Shown: positions 1 through 6,790, counted from the first letter of the stretch. The stretch: DNA of 15,556 nt from Nitrospirota bacterium (GCA_005877565.1 VBOK01000074.1:1-15556); one strand, 5' to 3'. Numbers and translations are program-made. Notes: generated by a model from the letters alone, not told the origin.

Positions 1-761
1 CCATCGCCGAATACCGGACGATCATCCAGGCCGACGAACGGTACTCCGATGCGCATCTCCATCTTGGTTATCTGCTGTATCGCCTGAAACGGAATGACGA
101 GGCTCTCCCGCATCTCCAGCAGGTCATCGCCCTCAACCCCAAGATGACGGAGGCGTACCTATTGCTAGGCCTGACCATGCTCCAGGCGTCACGCCAAGAG
201 GAGGCAGTGGCGGTCTTTCGCGAGGGGCTGCGGCGCATTCCCGAAAGCGCCGATCTTCATTTCAACCTGGGGACTGCGTACGACAAGATGGGCCGGTTCG
301 ACGGACTGGTCCATGAGATGGAGGAGGCCATCCGGCTGGATCCCACGCACGCCGATGCGCTCAACTACCTGGGTTATACGTATGCCGATCGCGACATGCG
401 ATTGGAAGAAGCGGTGGTGTTGATCCAACGGGCGCTCGCGGTCAAGCCCCAGAACGGGTACTATCTCGACAGTCTCGCCTGGGCCCATTACAAGATGGGC
501 CGCTTCCAGGAGGCCCTGGAAGAAATGAAACGGGCCGTCGCCGTGGTGCCCGACGACCCCATCTTTCTCGAGCACCTGGGCGAGATCTATCTCAGCCAGA
601 GCCTCCGGGGCGAAGCTCGCGAGGCCTGGCTCCGCTCGCTGGAACTCGATCCGGCGAATCACAAGCTTGCGGAACGGTTCAAGGCGAAGGGTTTCGGGGA
701 TCCGGCCACGGAGGACCGAATCCGGAAATCGCAGCAGCGTCTCTCCAACAAAGCCCTGTAA
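1..761 (+). CDS. TPR-repeat protein, C-terminal part (5' end outside window)
   Basis: The frame is open from the first bases of the window (first full codon at position 3) to TAA at 759-761, so about 252 C-terminal residues are visible and the start lies upstream. The visible part is almost entirely degenerate 34-residue tetratricopeptide repeats, with the usual alternation of small and aromatic residues and repeat ends such as AIRLDP, ALAVKP, AVAVVP and SLELDP. TPR arrays form protein-binding superhelices. The segment YLDSLAWAHYKMGRFQEAL is typical of the long TPR proteins common in Gram-negative bacteria. No membrane segment or catalytic motif is visible, and any signal peptide would be upstream. 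A 233-base gap and a separate promoter follow, so it is probably not cotranscribed with the pilins. The ATG at 144 is internal to a repeat and is not the start. The TPR call is firm; the cellular role is unknown. Confidence 0.9.
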   Translation, partial: IAEYRTIIQADERYSDAHLHLGYLLYRLKRNDEALPHLQQVIALNPKMTEAYLLLGLTMLQASRQEEAVAVFREGLRRIPESADLHFNLGTAYDKMGRFDGLVHEMEEAIRLDPTHADALNYLGYTYADRDMRLEEAVVLIQRALAVKPQNGYYLDSLAWAHYKMGRFQEALEEMKRAVAVVPDDPIFLEHLGEIYLSQSLRGEAREAWLRSLELDPANHKLAERFKAKGFGDPATEDRIRKSQQRLSNKAL

Positions 762-884
762 GCCTTCCTGTTTGTGACAAATTTTGGTGCGGCGGTACCA
801 GGAATCGTCTTTTTGCTTAGTGGTAAAATGGTGGCGTGGCCTCTAACGTCAGGTTTTATCAGTAGCTTGGGACGTTTGGCGTAG

Positions 885-900
885 TGGCAAAGATTTTGCG
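885..900 (+). promoter_or_regulatory. Sigma-54 (-24/-12) promoter of the first pilin gene
   Basis: TGGCAAAGATTTTGCG fits the RpoN consensus TGGCACG-N4-TTGCW, with the invariant GG and GC exactly ten bases apart. C899 would be -12, placing +1 near 911 and leaving a leader of about 84 nt before the ATG at 995. Sigma-54 control through PilS/PilR is well known for type IV pilin genes, which supports the call. No activator site could be assigned with confidence upstream. Confidence 0.75.
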
Positions 901-983
901 CGCCCTAGCGGTAACCGCCGTAAGTTTGCCAGCCTGGCCATGAAACCAGTGGTGATGCGTGGCGGATATCCGTACCCCCCAAA

Positions 984-990
984 AGGGAGA
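984..990 (+). promoter_or_regulatory. Ribosome binding site that fixes the first pilin start
   Basis: AGGGAGA lies four bases before the ATG at 995. An in-frame GTG at 959 lies upstream of this site; using it would give an atypically long 23-residue leader and would bury the ribosome binding site inside the gene. The ATG at 995 is therefore preferred. Confidence 0.7.
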
Positions 991-994
991 ATCG

Positions 995-1477
995 ATGGCC
1001 AGACGGGCTCTAAAGGGACCAGAAGGGGTTACCTTAATTGAGTTGATGATCGTGGTGGCGATCATCGGCCTCCTGGTGGCCGTCGCGATCCCGAGTTTCA
1101 TGCGGTACCAGGCCAAGTCCAAGCAGGCGGAGGTCAAGATCGGTCTTGGAGGTATCTGGACACACGCGACTACGATTCTCGCGGCTCAGAATGCATCGTA
1201 CGTGATTTCCAACATCAGCCAGCTTGGCTACGGGATTACGGGGGCAGCCCGGTACTCCTACTGGTATTCCGTGAGTGGCACCCCCACCGCACTTCCCGGG
1301 GGGAGTACGGCTACGGGCCCATGCGATGTGAATACTCCCCCTGCTGCAGTAGACACAACCACCTCGTCGTTTACGGCTGGGGCTAGGGGGAATATTGATG
1401 CCGATTCGACCTGCGACGATTGGATCATCAATGACCTCAGAAATATCTCCAACACAATGGATGATGTCGCAGATTAG
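995..1477 (+). CDS. Type IV pilin (first of two), Val at +1
   Basis: A 160-residue prepilin of the type IVa class, processed by PilD at the inner membrane and polymerised into pili or pilus-like fibres. It has a basic 11-residue leader (MARRALKGPEG), then VTLIELMIVVAIIGLL, the hydrophobic alpha-1 helix, with Glu at +5 (E16) after cleavage behind G11. Residue +1 is Val rather than the usual Phe. C110 and C140 probably form the disulfide-bounded C-terminal loop. The tail FTAGARGNIDADSTCDDW closely matches the next gene, so the two are paralogues from a tandem duplication. A stretch of Ser, Thr and Pro around residues 96-126 would be exposed and could be glycosylated (inference). The start is set by the ribosome binding site at 984-990, and expression is probably from the sigma-54 promoter at 885-900. 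Whether it is a major or an accessory pilin cannot be told from sequence alone. Confidence 0.93.
   Translation: MARRALKGPEGVTLIELMIVVAIIGLLVAVAIPSFMRYQAKSKQAEVKIGLGGIWTHATTILAAQNASYVISNISQLGYGITGAARYSYWYSVSGTPTALPGGSTATGPCDVNTPPAAVDTTTSSFTAGARGNIDADSTCDDWIINDLRNISNTMDDVAD
1040..1068 (+). repeat. 29-bp direct repeat in pilin alpha-1 helix, copy 1
   Basis: These 29 bases, beginning GAGTTGATGATCGTGG and ending GCGATCATCGG, are identical to 1758-1786 in the second pilin gene, 718 bases downstream. They encode ELMIVVAIIG. Perfect identity beside silently diverged flanks suggests recent duplication or gene conversion, although strong protein conservation contributes. Confidence 0.8.
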
Positions 1478-1499
1478 AGGATGGTCAGTAGCGACAAAT

Positions 1500-1688
1500 T
1501 TGAGTCGTCAATGGAAGCAAATTTTGCCAACTCGTTCTGGCCAGGAGCGGAAAGGTTTTACTATCTTCTTGATTTCGAGCCTATTTGGGTTCATGGGCGG
1601 GATGGCACCGGTCTTGCTGTCCTTATACGTAGAGAAGCCAATGCAAGCGCGACCGAGCAGTGCGCAGGCGCGGTCGCAAAATAGTTAA
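1500..1688 (+). CDS. Possible small single-pass membrane protein between the pilins
   Basis: A frame open from before 1395 runs to TAA at 1686-1688. From TTG at 1500 it would encode 62 residues: a basic N-terminus (SRQWKQ, GQERKG), one hydrophobic helix (FTIFLISSLFGFMGGMAPVL) and a hydrophilic tail. The KGFT before the helix resembles a prepilin cleavage site, but Glu+5 is absent. No good ribosome binding site is seen, and the sigma-54 promoter of the second pilin lies inside it, so only transcripts from the first promoter would carry it complete. It may be a chance frame in intergenic DNA or the decayed remnant of another pilin-like gene. Low confidence. Confidence 0.2.
   Translation: MSRQWKQILPTRSGQERKGFTIFLISSLFGFMGGMAPVLLSLYVEKPMQARPSSAQARSQNS
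1603..1618 (+). promoter_or_regulatory. Sigma-54 (-24/-12) promoter of the second pilin gene
   Basis: TGGCACCGGTCTTGCT matches the RpoN consensus TGGCACG-N4-TTGCW at every specified position except the seventh base (C for G), with GG and GC ten bases apart. C1617 at -12 puts +1 near 1629 and gives a leader of about 87 nt before the ATG at 1716. This is the better of the two sigma-54 sites here and suggests that the second pilin is driven independently. Confidence 0.8.
1649..1677 (+). other. Stem-loop in the 5' leader of the second pilin mRNA
   Basis: GCGACCG (1649-1655) pairs perfectly with CGGTCGC (1671-1677) across a 15-nt loop, about 20 nt downstream of the predicted transcription start and about 24 nt before the ribosome binding site. 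There is no following T run, so it is unlikely to be an intrinsic terminator of the first pilin. A role in mRNA stability or translational control is inferred. Confidence 0.45.
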
Positions 1689-1700
1689 ACTCTCTGAGAA

Positions 1701-1707
1701 AAGGAGG
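1701..1707 (+). promoter_or_regulatory. Strong ribosome binding site of the second pilin
   Basis: AAGGAGG, a near-perfect complement of the 16S rRNA 3' end, lies eight bases before the ATG at 1716. It is clearly stronger than the site of the first pilin, which suggests the second is the highly expressed, major pilin. Confidence 0.75.
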
Positions 1708-1715
1708 AAGGGGCA

Positions 1716-2219
1716 ATGTGTAAACGTATCAAAGGGGATCAGGGTTTTACCTTGATCGAGTTGATGATCGTGGTGGCGATCATCGGGATCCTGGCGGCGA
1801 TCGCCATCCCGAACTTCATGACCTATCAGGCCAAGGCTCGGCAATCGGAGGCGAAGGTAAACCTGGGCGGTATCTTCACCACCGCCACGTCGTTTTTTGC
1901 CGAGAACAATACGTATTGGCTGCCGGGGCAGGCTAATTCCGACGCGCTCGGCTACAAGCCCGCTGGCACTTCCAGGTACGCGTTGTATTACGGCGGGACG
2001 GGCGCGACCAACACCATTACGCCGTCCGCATCGGCGTTCACGTGCGGCACTATGGGCACCTTTGTCGGCGGGGTTTTACCGGCTGGTTCCGTCGTTAATT
2101 CGTCCGGCTTTACGGCCGGCGCCCAGGGGAATATTGACAGCGATAGCGGGTGTGATGAGTGGGTCATCAACGACGTCAGAAACCTGACCAACTCGCGCAA
2201 CGACGTTTCGCGGCCATAA
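1716..2219 (+). CDS. pilA: Type IV major pilin (PilA-like)
   Basis: A 167-residue type IVa prepilin, polymerised into the pilus after PilD cleavage. The leader MCKRIKGDQG is followed by FTLIELMIVVAIIGILAAIA with canonical Phe+1 and Glu+5 (E15), then FMTYQAKARQSEAKVNLGGI, which continues alpha-1. C110 and C146 probably bound the C-terminal disulfide loop, which contains the tail FTAGAQGNIDSDSGCDEW shared with the first pilin. The globular part is rich in Ser, Thr and Gly (residues 93-135). It has its own sigma-54 promoter, a leader hairpin, a very strong ribosome binding site and a strong stem-loop after the stop, all consistent with an abundant monocistronic message. The size is typical of full-length pilins and not of the short Geobacter PilA-N. 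The symbol is by family; the possibility that the first pilin is the main subunit cannot be excluded. Confidence 0.93.
   Translation: MCKRIKGDQGFTLIELMIVVAIIGILAAIAIPNFMTYQAKARQSEAKVNLGGIFTTATSFFAENNTYWLPGQANSDALGYKPAGTSRYALYYGGTGATNTITPSASAFTCGTMGTFVGGVLPAGSVVNSSGFTAGAQGNIDSDSGCDEWVINDVRNLTNSRNDVSRP
1758..1786 (+). repeat. 29-bp direct repeat in pilin alpha-1 helix, copy 2
   Basis: Identical to 1040-1068 in the first pilin gene. The two copies are in direct orientation, so recombination between them could delete the 718-base interval and fuse the two pilins (inference). Confidence 0.8.
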
Positions 2220-2240
2220 TCCTAGCGGGTTGAGAAGAGC

Positions 2241-2270
2241 GGGCGAGGGGTCATTCCTAACCCCTCGCCC
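2241..2270 (+). terminator. Strong stem-loop after the second pilin (probable terminator or mRNA-stabilising hairpin)
   Basis: GGGCGAGGGGT (2241-2251) and ACCCCTCGCCC (2260-2270) form a perfect 11-bp GC-rich stem with an 8-nt loop, 21 bases after the pilin stop. The following bases (CCGTGTTGTG) are only modestly T-rich. It may act as a leaky terminator, leaving abundant pilin mRNA with some read-through into the ligase-like gene, or as a 3' stabiliser. Confidence 0.7.
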
Positions 2271-2306
2271 CCGTGTTGTGCAAACCCTAAGGGGCTGCTG
2301 GATGTC

Positions 2307-4209
2307 GTGATAGACCCCATGCCAGCCCAGGAGTCCTTTCGAGCCTATTGGCCGCTCATCGTCTTGGGTGGCCTCACGATCTTCGTTCCCCTGATTGAGG
2401 GCGGGACGACGCACCTGCCGGTTCTGATCATTCGACTCATCCTGCTCGGTGTCTTCACAGTCTGGCTCCTGCGCTCAATGAGAACGGGCTGGATCGCCGT
2501 CCAACGGACCCACGTCTTCGCCGCCATGGTGGTGTTTATGGGATGGGCGGTCGTTTCCGTTGTCCGCTCCTCCTATGTAGCCCCCAGCCTCCAATGGCTC
2601 ATCAGCCTCTGCAGTTACGCCGTCTGTCTGTTCTTGGTCGTGCATCTCGTGCAGTCCGTCAGGGAGGTGCGTGGCCTCGTTACGATCCTGCTGGGCATGG
2701 GGGTGTTCGAGGCCGCGCTCGGCCTCTACCAATTCCTGTGGATCGGCCAGGCCAGGCCGACCGGGACGTTTTTCAACGCCAACTTCTTTGCGATGGACGC
2801 CGTTGCTGTGGCTGACGGCCGGCGCGGTCGTGGTCGCGTTCATCCTGGCTCAATCGAGAGGCGCGCTGCTGGCCTTCGTGGCGGCCGTCGCGTGTGTCGG
2901 CTGCTATCGTTTCGGCAAGCCATTCCTGGCCGTGATCGTGCTGGGTCTTATTGCAGGGGCGATCGTTCACAATCCATTGCAGCAGCGAATGCTCACGGTC
3001 GGGGCACAGGATCCGTACGCCTACACCCGGCTTTCGATCTGGAAGAATTCCCTGGAGCGGATCAGTGATCATCCCTGGGGAGTCGGACTGGGTCTCTACA
3101 AGTACACGTCGTTCTACTACCGGTTTCCCATCGAAAGTGCAATCGCCCGCTTTGGCAAACGGGCCGAATCGGCGCATAATGAGTATCTACAGTTAGCCGT
3201 TGAGCTGGGGGTGTTGGGGCTGGTGCTCTTTCTAGCGGTAGTCTCGCTTTTGGGCTGGGAGATACGTGCGACTCTACGCCTCCCATTAGAGCCCTGGGAG
3301 CGAGGACTGGTCATCGGGTTGTCGGGGGGGATTTTGGGCATTCTTGTCCATGGTGGTGTCGATGCGGTATTTCATGAGCCGGCACTGGTTTTGCTTGCTA
3401 TACTCTTCGCCGGGATGATCCTAGTGGTGAAACGCTTGAGACAACCGCAGGGCCCTTCTATCTGGACTGTGCCATTTCCGTATCATCCGGTCCGGGTGGC
3501 CTTGGTCGGAGCAGGTGCCGTGCTGTGTGCGCTCCTCATCATCCAGCCGGCGGCTGCGTGGTACGCGTTTGACAAGGGAGAGAACGAGGTGGCGCGCGGC
3601 CGAGAGGACCGGGCCTTCGACTGGCTTCAGCGCGCTACGCTCATTGACCCGGGTACGACCGCCTATCGCGACGCGCTGGCGCTGTTGGAAGTGCGGCTGT
3701 TTCAACAGTCGAGTGATCTCCGGTGGTTGCTCCGGGCGGTCGATGAGCTCACGATGTGCTTGCAACTGAACCCGTTGGATGGACGCTTTGCGCACCGCCT
3801 GGGGACGCTCCACGTGCTGCTGGCCGACCGAGTCGGGCCAGGACCGCAGCAAGAGGACTTCTGGCGCCAAGCGGCTGCTTATTATGAACAGGCGATGCGG
3901 TTGGATCCGTACTCGCCGTTCAACTATCATGAGTTGGGAAAGATTCGCTGGGCGCAAGGGCGTGCGGAAGAAGCGCTCGCGTTGTTCAGGCGGGCGATCA
4001 GTTACGAACCCAACTTCCTGCCGGCCCGCGCTCAATTGGCCGAGCTCTCCCAGCAGATCGGGCAGAGGGAGGTCGCTGTCGGCGAGTATGAGCAGATCCT
4101 CAAAGTGAAAGAGCGCTACCGGGGGTGGACTCTGACCGCTTTGGAACGCCAGTTCCTGGACGTGGACACCGAACGGTTGAAGCGTTCATTGTCCATGGTA
4201 GCACCATGA
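2307..4209 (+). pseudogene. O-antigen ligase / Wzy_C family protein with C-terminal TPR domain, frameshifted
   Basis: Two reading frames together encode one protein of about 633 residues. The N-terminal part starts at GTG 2307 (AAGGGG 12 bases upstream; ATG 2319 is an alternative) and has about five membrane helices up to TGTFFNANFFA, a family motif, near 2790. The sequence then continues one frame over, from about 2797 to TGA 4207-4209. That part holds ILAQSRGALLAF, the Wzy_C loop with SIWKNSLERISDHPWGVGLG and SAHNEYLQLAVELGVLGLV (candidate functional His), further helices, then TPRs from about 3590 (EQAMRLDPYSPFNYHELGKI and following). Members transfer lipid-linked glycans to lipid A-core or, in the PglL/PilO/TfpO branch, to pilins; the position right after two pilins makes the latter possible. 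Uninterrupted, the original frame would run into Arg-rich non-protein-like sequence to 3068. An assembly error is the main alternative to a real pseudogene. Confidence 0.82.
2790..2806 (+). other. Frameshift junction in the ligase-like gene
   Basis: Protein-like coding passes from the frame of 2307 to the next frame within these bases: before it reads TGTFFNANFFAM, after it reads PLLWLTAGAVVVAFILAQSR. Only about 25 residues separate NANFFA from the SRG motif. I would expect room for another membrane helix there, so a small deletion may accompany the shift. No slippery heptamer of the known programmed-frameshift type is evident. Confidence 0.7.
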
Positions 4210-5084
4210 GCCTGACGGCACCGATGTCAGCTCTCGTGGCAACGGGCTTGCTCCTCGTCGGGGGACTCCACTTGCTGCAGGTCCGCATTGACGAGCAGCG
4301 GGCGGTCACACCCAAACTACAGCGGTTCATGTACCTGCCTCAAGGGGAGTATCTCCGGGGTGCGGTCTTGGGGTATGAGCAGGTGGTGGCCGATCTCCTG
4401 TGGATCCAGGCCATTCAGGCGATGGGAGAACGCAAGGTCACGGAGGAGGCCGGCCACTGGATCTATAGAGCCTTGGATGTCATCACCACGTTGGACCCCA
4501 AGTTTGTGCGCGTCTATGAGGCCGGAGGCATCGCGCTGGTGACGCTGGTGGTCCTACCTGAGGAGAGCAACCGGATCCTGGAGAAGGGGATCCAGCACAA
4601 TCCTGACTATTGGGCGCTTCCCTTCTTGCTGGGGTTCAACTACTACTTCGAGTTGCACGATGACGCCAAAGCGGCCGACTATATCGCCAGGGCTTCTCGC
4701 CTGCCGGGGGCGCCCGAGTACCTCGCGGGATTTGCCACCCGGCTCTATGCGTCGGCCCGGGAGCCGCAAGTCGCCATCGACTTTCTGGCTCGGATGTACG
4801 AGCAGACCTCGGATGAGAACGTCAGGCAGGTCCTGGAACGACGACTGAAGGAGGTGGTGGTGGAGCGGGATCTCCAACTGCTCGAAGAGGCCATCAGCCG
4901 GTACCGGGCTCTGTACAAACGGGCGCCCGAACGCTTGGAGGATCTGGTGCGGCCCGGGTTGCTACGTGCGTTGCCCCGCGAGCCGTTCGGCGGCCGTTAC
5001 CTCTACGATCAGCAGACGCAAGTCGTACGCAGCAGTGAGATGAAGGAGCGGTTGAAAGTGTACGAAAAGAGGAGACAGCGATGA
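4206..5084 (+). CDS. Membrane-anchored protein next to an ABC transporter (PilG-like position)
   Basis: A 292-residue protein from ATG 4206, whose ATGA overlaps the stop of the preceding gene. The frame extends upstream to 4125, but that part overlaps the TPR coding of the neighbour. One membrane helix (about residues 8-25, SALVATGLLLVGGLHLLQV) is followed by a helical, TPR-like soluble region: YLRGAVLGYEQVVADLLWIQ, then DPKFVRVYEAGGIAL and the repeat-like NPDYWALPFLLGFNYYFELH. The C-terminus (ISRYRALYKRAPERLEDLV, then LPREPFGGRYLY) resembles a short module found at the ends of some secretion and pilus-associated proteins. It is probably anchored in the inner membrane with the rest outside. 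It overlaps the ATPase gene by four bases and probably works with the transporter. In Myxococcus a membrane protein, an ATPase and a permease (PilG, PilH, PilI) follow pilA and are needed for pili; equivalence here is inference from order and type. Confidence 0.75.
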   Translation: MSLTAPMSALVATGLLLVGGLHLLQVRIDEQRAVTPKLQRFMYLPQGEYLRGAVLGYEQVVADLLWIQAIQAMGERKVTEEAGHWIYRALDVITTLDPKFVRVYEAGGIALVTLVVLPEESNRILEKGIQHNPDYWALPFLLGFNYYFELHDDAKAADYIARASRLPGAPEYLAGFATRLYASAREPQVAIDFLARMYEQTSDENVRQVLERRLKEVVVERDLQLLEEAISRYRALYKRAPERLEDLVRPGLLRALPREPFGGRYLYDQQTQVVRSSEMKERLKVYEKRRQR

Positions 5085-6016
5085 AGCCGCTTCGCGTTGA
5101 GGGACTGACCAAGGAGTTTCGTCTCGGGCTCGGGCGCCAGCGCGTCATGGCGTTGGATCGCTTGGACCTGGAAGTGGAGCCGGGAGAAATCTTCGGCTTC
5201 CTCGGACACAATGGGGCCGGCAAGACCACCACGATCAAGCTACTGCTGGGCCTCCTCTTTCCCACAGCCGGGAGGGCCTGGATCTTGGAACGGCCGATCG
5301 AGGAAGTGGCCGTCAAGCAACACGTCGGTTTTCTCCCTGAATCGCCTTATTTCTACGAATACTTGACGGCCGAGGAGTTTCTGACGTTCTATGGCCAGCT
5401 CTTCGGGCTGGGTGGCCAGTCGCTGGTCAAGAAGATCGACGAGCTGCTGGCGATGGTCAGCCTAGCCGATGCCCGACATCTCCCGCTGAGAAAGTTCTCG
5501 AAAGGCATGCTGCAACGGATCGGCCTGGCCCAGGCCCTGATCAACGACCCGCAAGTCGTCATCTTGGACGAGCCGATGTCGGGGCTGGATCCGATCGGAC
5601 GGCGTGACGTCCGTGACATCATCCTCCACCTCAAGGATGAAGGTAAGACGATTTTTTTTAGCACACACATCCTGCCTGATGTGGAGATGATCTGCGATCG
5701 GGTCGGAATTCTGGTGAAGGGACAACTCCGGGCCGTGGGGGCAGTGCATGAGTTGGTGGGGACCACTGCCGTGACGTCGGTCGAGATCCTGGTGGAACGG
5801 CTGGCGGAGGTCGGCATCCGGAAGGCCGAGGAGTTGGGAGGGAAGGTCGTCCGGCGGGGCGATCAGGTATTGATCAAACTGGACGATGAACACAAGGTGG
5901 ACCAGGTCCTCGACCTGATCCGCCGACACGCCGGGCGGCTGGTCTCCCTCGTTCCGCACAAGCGCTCGCTGGAAGACCTCTTCCTCAAGGAAACGGCGGA
6001 GGTCGGCCGCACATGA
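5081..6016 (+). CDS. ABC transporter ATPase (PilH-like position)
   Basis: A 311-residue ATP-binding subunit of an ABC-2 type exporter (CcmA family), on the cytoplasmic face of the inner membrane. It has Walker A GHNGAGKT (42-49), FLPE at the Q-loop position (84-87), the signature in the variant form FSKGMLQR (139-146), Walker B VVILDEP (159-165), D-loop SGLD (167-170) and H-loop His196. After about residue 230 comes the C-terminal extension usual in this family, which often contacts the permease. A good ribosome binding site (GAGGAG, 5069-5074) precedes the ATG, which overlaps the upstream stop as ATGA; the 3' end overlaps the permease start in the same way. Substrate unknown. It may serve pilus biogenesis (PilH-like) or the polysaccharide; the Wzt-like ATPase further down is a separate and more specialised protein. 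Confidence 0.92.
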   Translation: MKPLRVEGLTKEFRLGLGRQRVMALDRLDLEVEPGEIFGFLGHNGAGKTTTIKLLLGLLFPTAGRAWILERPIEEVAVKQHVGFLPESPYFYEYLTAEEFLTFYGQLFGLGGQSLVKKIDELLAMVSLADARHLPLRKFSKGMLQRIGLAQALINDPQVVILDEPMSGLDPIGRRDVRDIILHLKDEGKTIFFSTHILPDVEMICDRVGILVKGQLRAVGAVHELVGTTAVTSVEILVERLAEVGIRKAEELGGKVVRRGDQVLIKLDDEHKVDQVLDLIRRHAGRLVSLVPHKRSLEDLFLKETAEVGRT

Positions 6017-6780
6017 ACCGGATCACCGTGATCGCCCTGAACACATTTCGTGAGACACTGCGCGACAAGATCCTTTACAACCTCGTGTTCTTCGGCCTGC
6101 TCCTGATCGGCAGCTCGATCCTTCTCAGCACGCTTACCATTGGCGAGCAGGTCAAGATCATTGAAGACATCGGGTTGGCGAGCATCAATCTCTTCGGGGT
6201 CATCATCGCGATCTTCGTCGGGATCGGGTTGGTCAGCAAGGAGATCGAGAAGCGGACGATCTTCACGATCATCGCGAAACCGGTCCCCCGGTACCTGTTT
6301 CTGCTCGGGAAGTACTCAGGACTGGCCCTTACGCTCCTGGTGAACGTCGGCATCATGGCGGCAGGGTTCTTTCTGACCATCCTCGTCAGCAAGGCAGGGC
6401 TGCACCTCGCGTTGCTGAAGGCGATCGGTCTGATCTTCATGGAGCTCCTGGTAATCACGGCGGTGGCAGTGATGTTCTCCACGTTCACCACGCCGACCTT
6501 GAGCGCGACCTTCACGCTGGCCATCTATGTGATCGGTCATTTGACGGACGATCTGAAAGTGCTGGGGGCCAAGATGGGCGAGAGTCTGACCAAGACGATC
6601 CTGGACGGGCTCTACTATTTGCTTCCGAACCTCGATTACTTCAACGTCAAGGGGCAGGCGGTGCATGGATTGCCCATCGAACCGTCCTACCTCGTCTCCG
6701 CAGCGACCTATGGCATCGCTTATTCGACGATGCTGCTGATCCTGGCCTGCCTGATCTTCCAGCGCCGGGACTTCAAGTAA
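6013..6780 (+). CDS. ABC-2 type transporter permease (PilI-like position)
   Basis: A 255-residue integral membrane protein with about six hydrophobic helices: residues 22-42, 57-75, 103-126, 135-160, 164-180 and 232-250. The short amphipathic N-terminus NTFRETLRDKILYNLV and the segment SKEIEKRTIFTIIAKPVPR after the second helix are typical of ABC-2 permeases that pair with CcmA-like ATPases. It overlaps the ATPase by ATGA and has GGAGGT nine bases upstream, so the two are surely partners. The transported substrate is not visible from sequence. The next gene begins ten bases after the stop and is probably in the same transcript. Confidence 0.9.
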   Translation: MNRITVIALNTFRETLRDKILYNLVFFGLLLIGSSILLSTLTIGEQVKIIEDIGLASINLFGVIIAIFVGIGLVSKEIEKRTIFTIIAKPVPRYLFLLGKYSGLALTLLVNVGIMAAGFFLTILVSKAGLHLALLKAIGLIFMELLVITAVAVMFSTFTTPTLSATFTLAIYVIGHLTDDLKVLGAKMGESLTKTILDGLYYLLPNLDYFNVKGQAVHGLPIEPSYLVSAATYGIAYSTMLLILACLIFQRRDFK

Positions 6781-6790
6781 GGGAACGACC

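Noticed and set aside
959..994. GTG 959 as the first pilin start
   Set aside because: Would place the ribosome binding site inside the gene and give a prepilin leader of 23 residues; ATG 995 gives a typical 11-residue basic leader.
1649..1677. Stem-loop read as an intrinsic terminator of the first pilin
   Set aside because: No T run follows (AAAATAGTT), the loop is long, and it lies downstream of the predicted start of the second pilin transcript.
2671..2796. ATG at 2671 as the start of a separate ligase gene on the + strand
   Set aside because: Its first 40 or so codons are out-of-frame reading of the N-terminal membrane half; protein-like sequence in this frame begins only near 2797. One broken gene explains both frames better.
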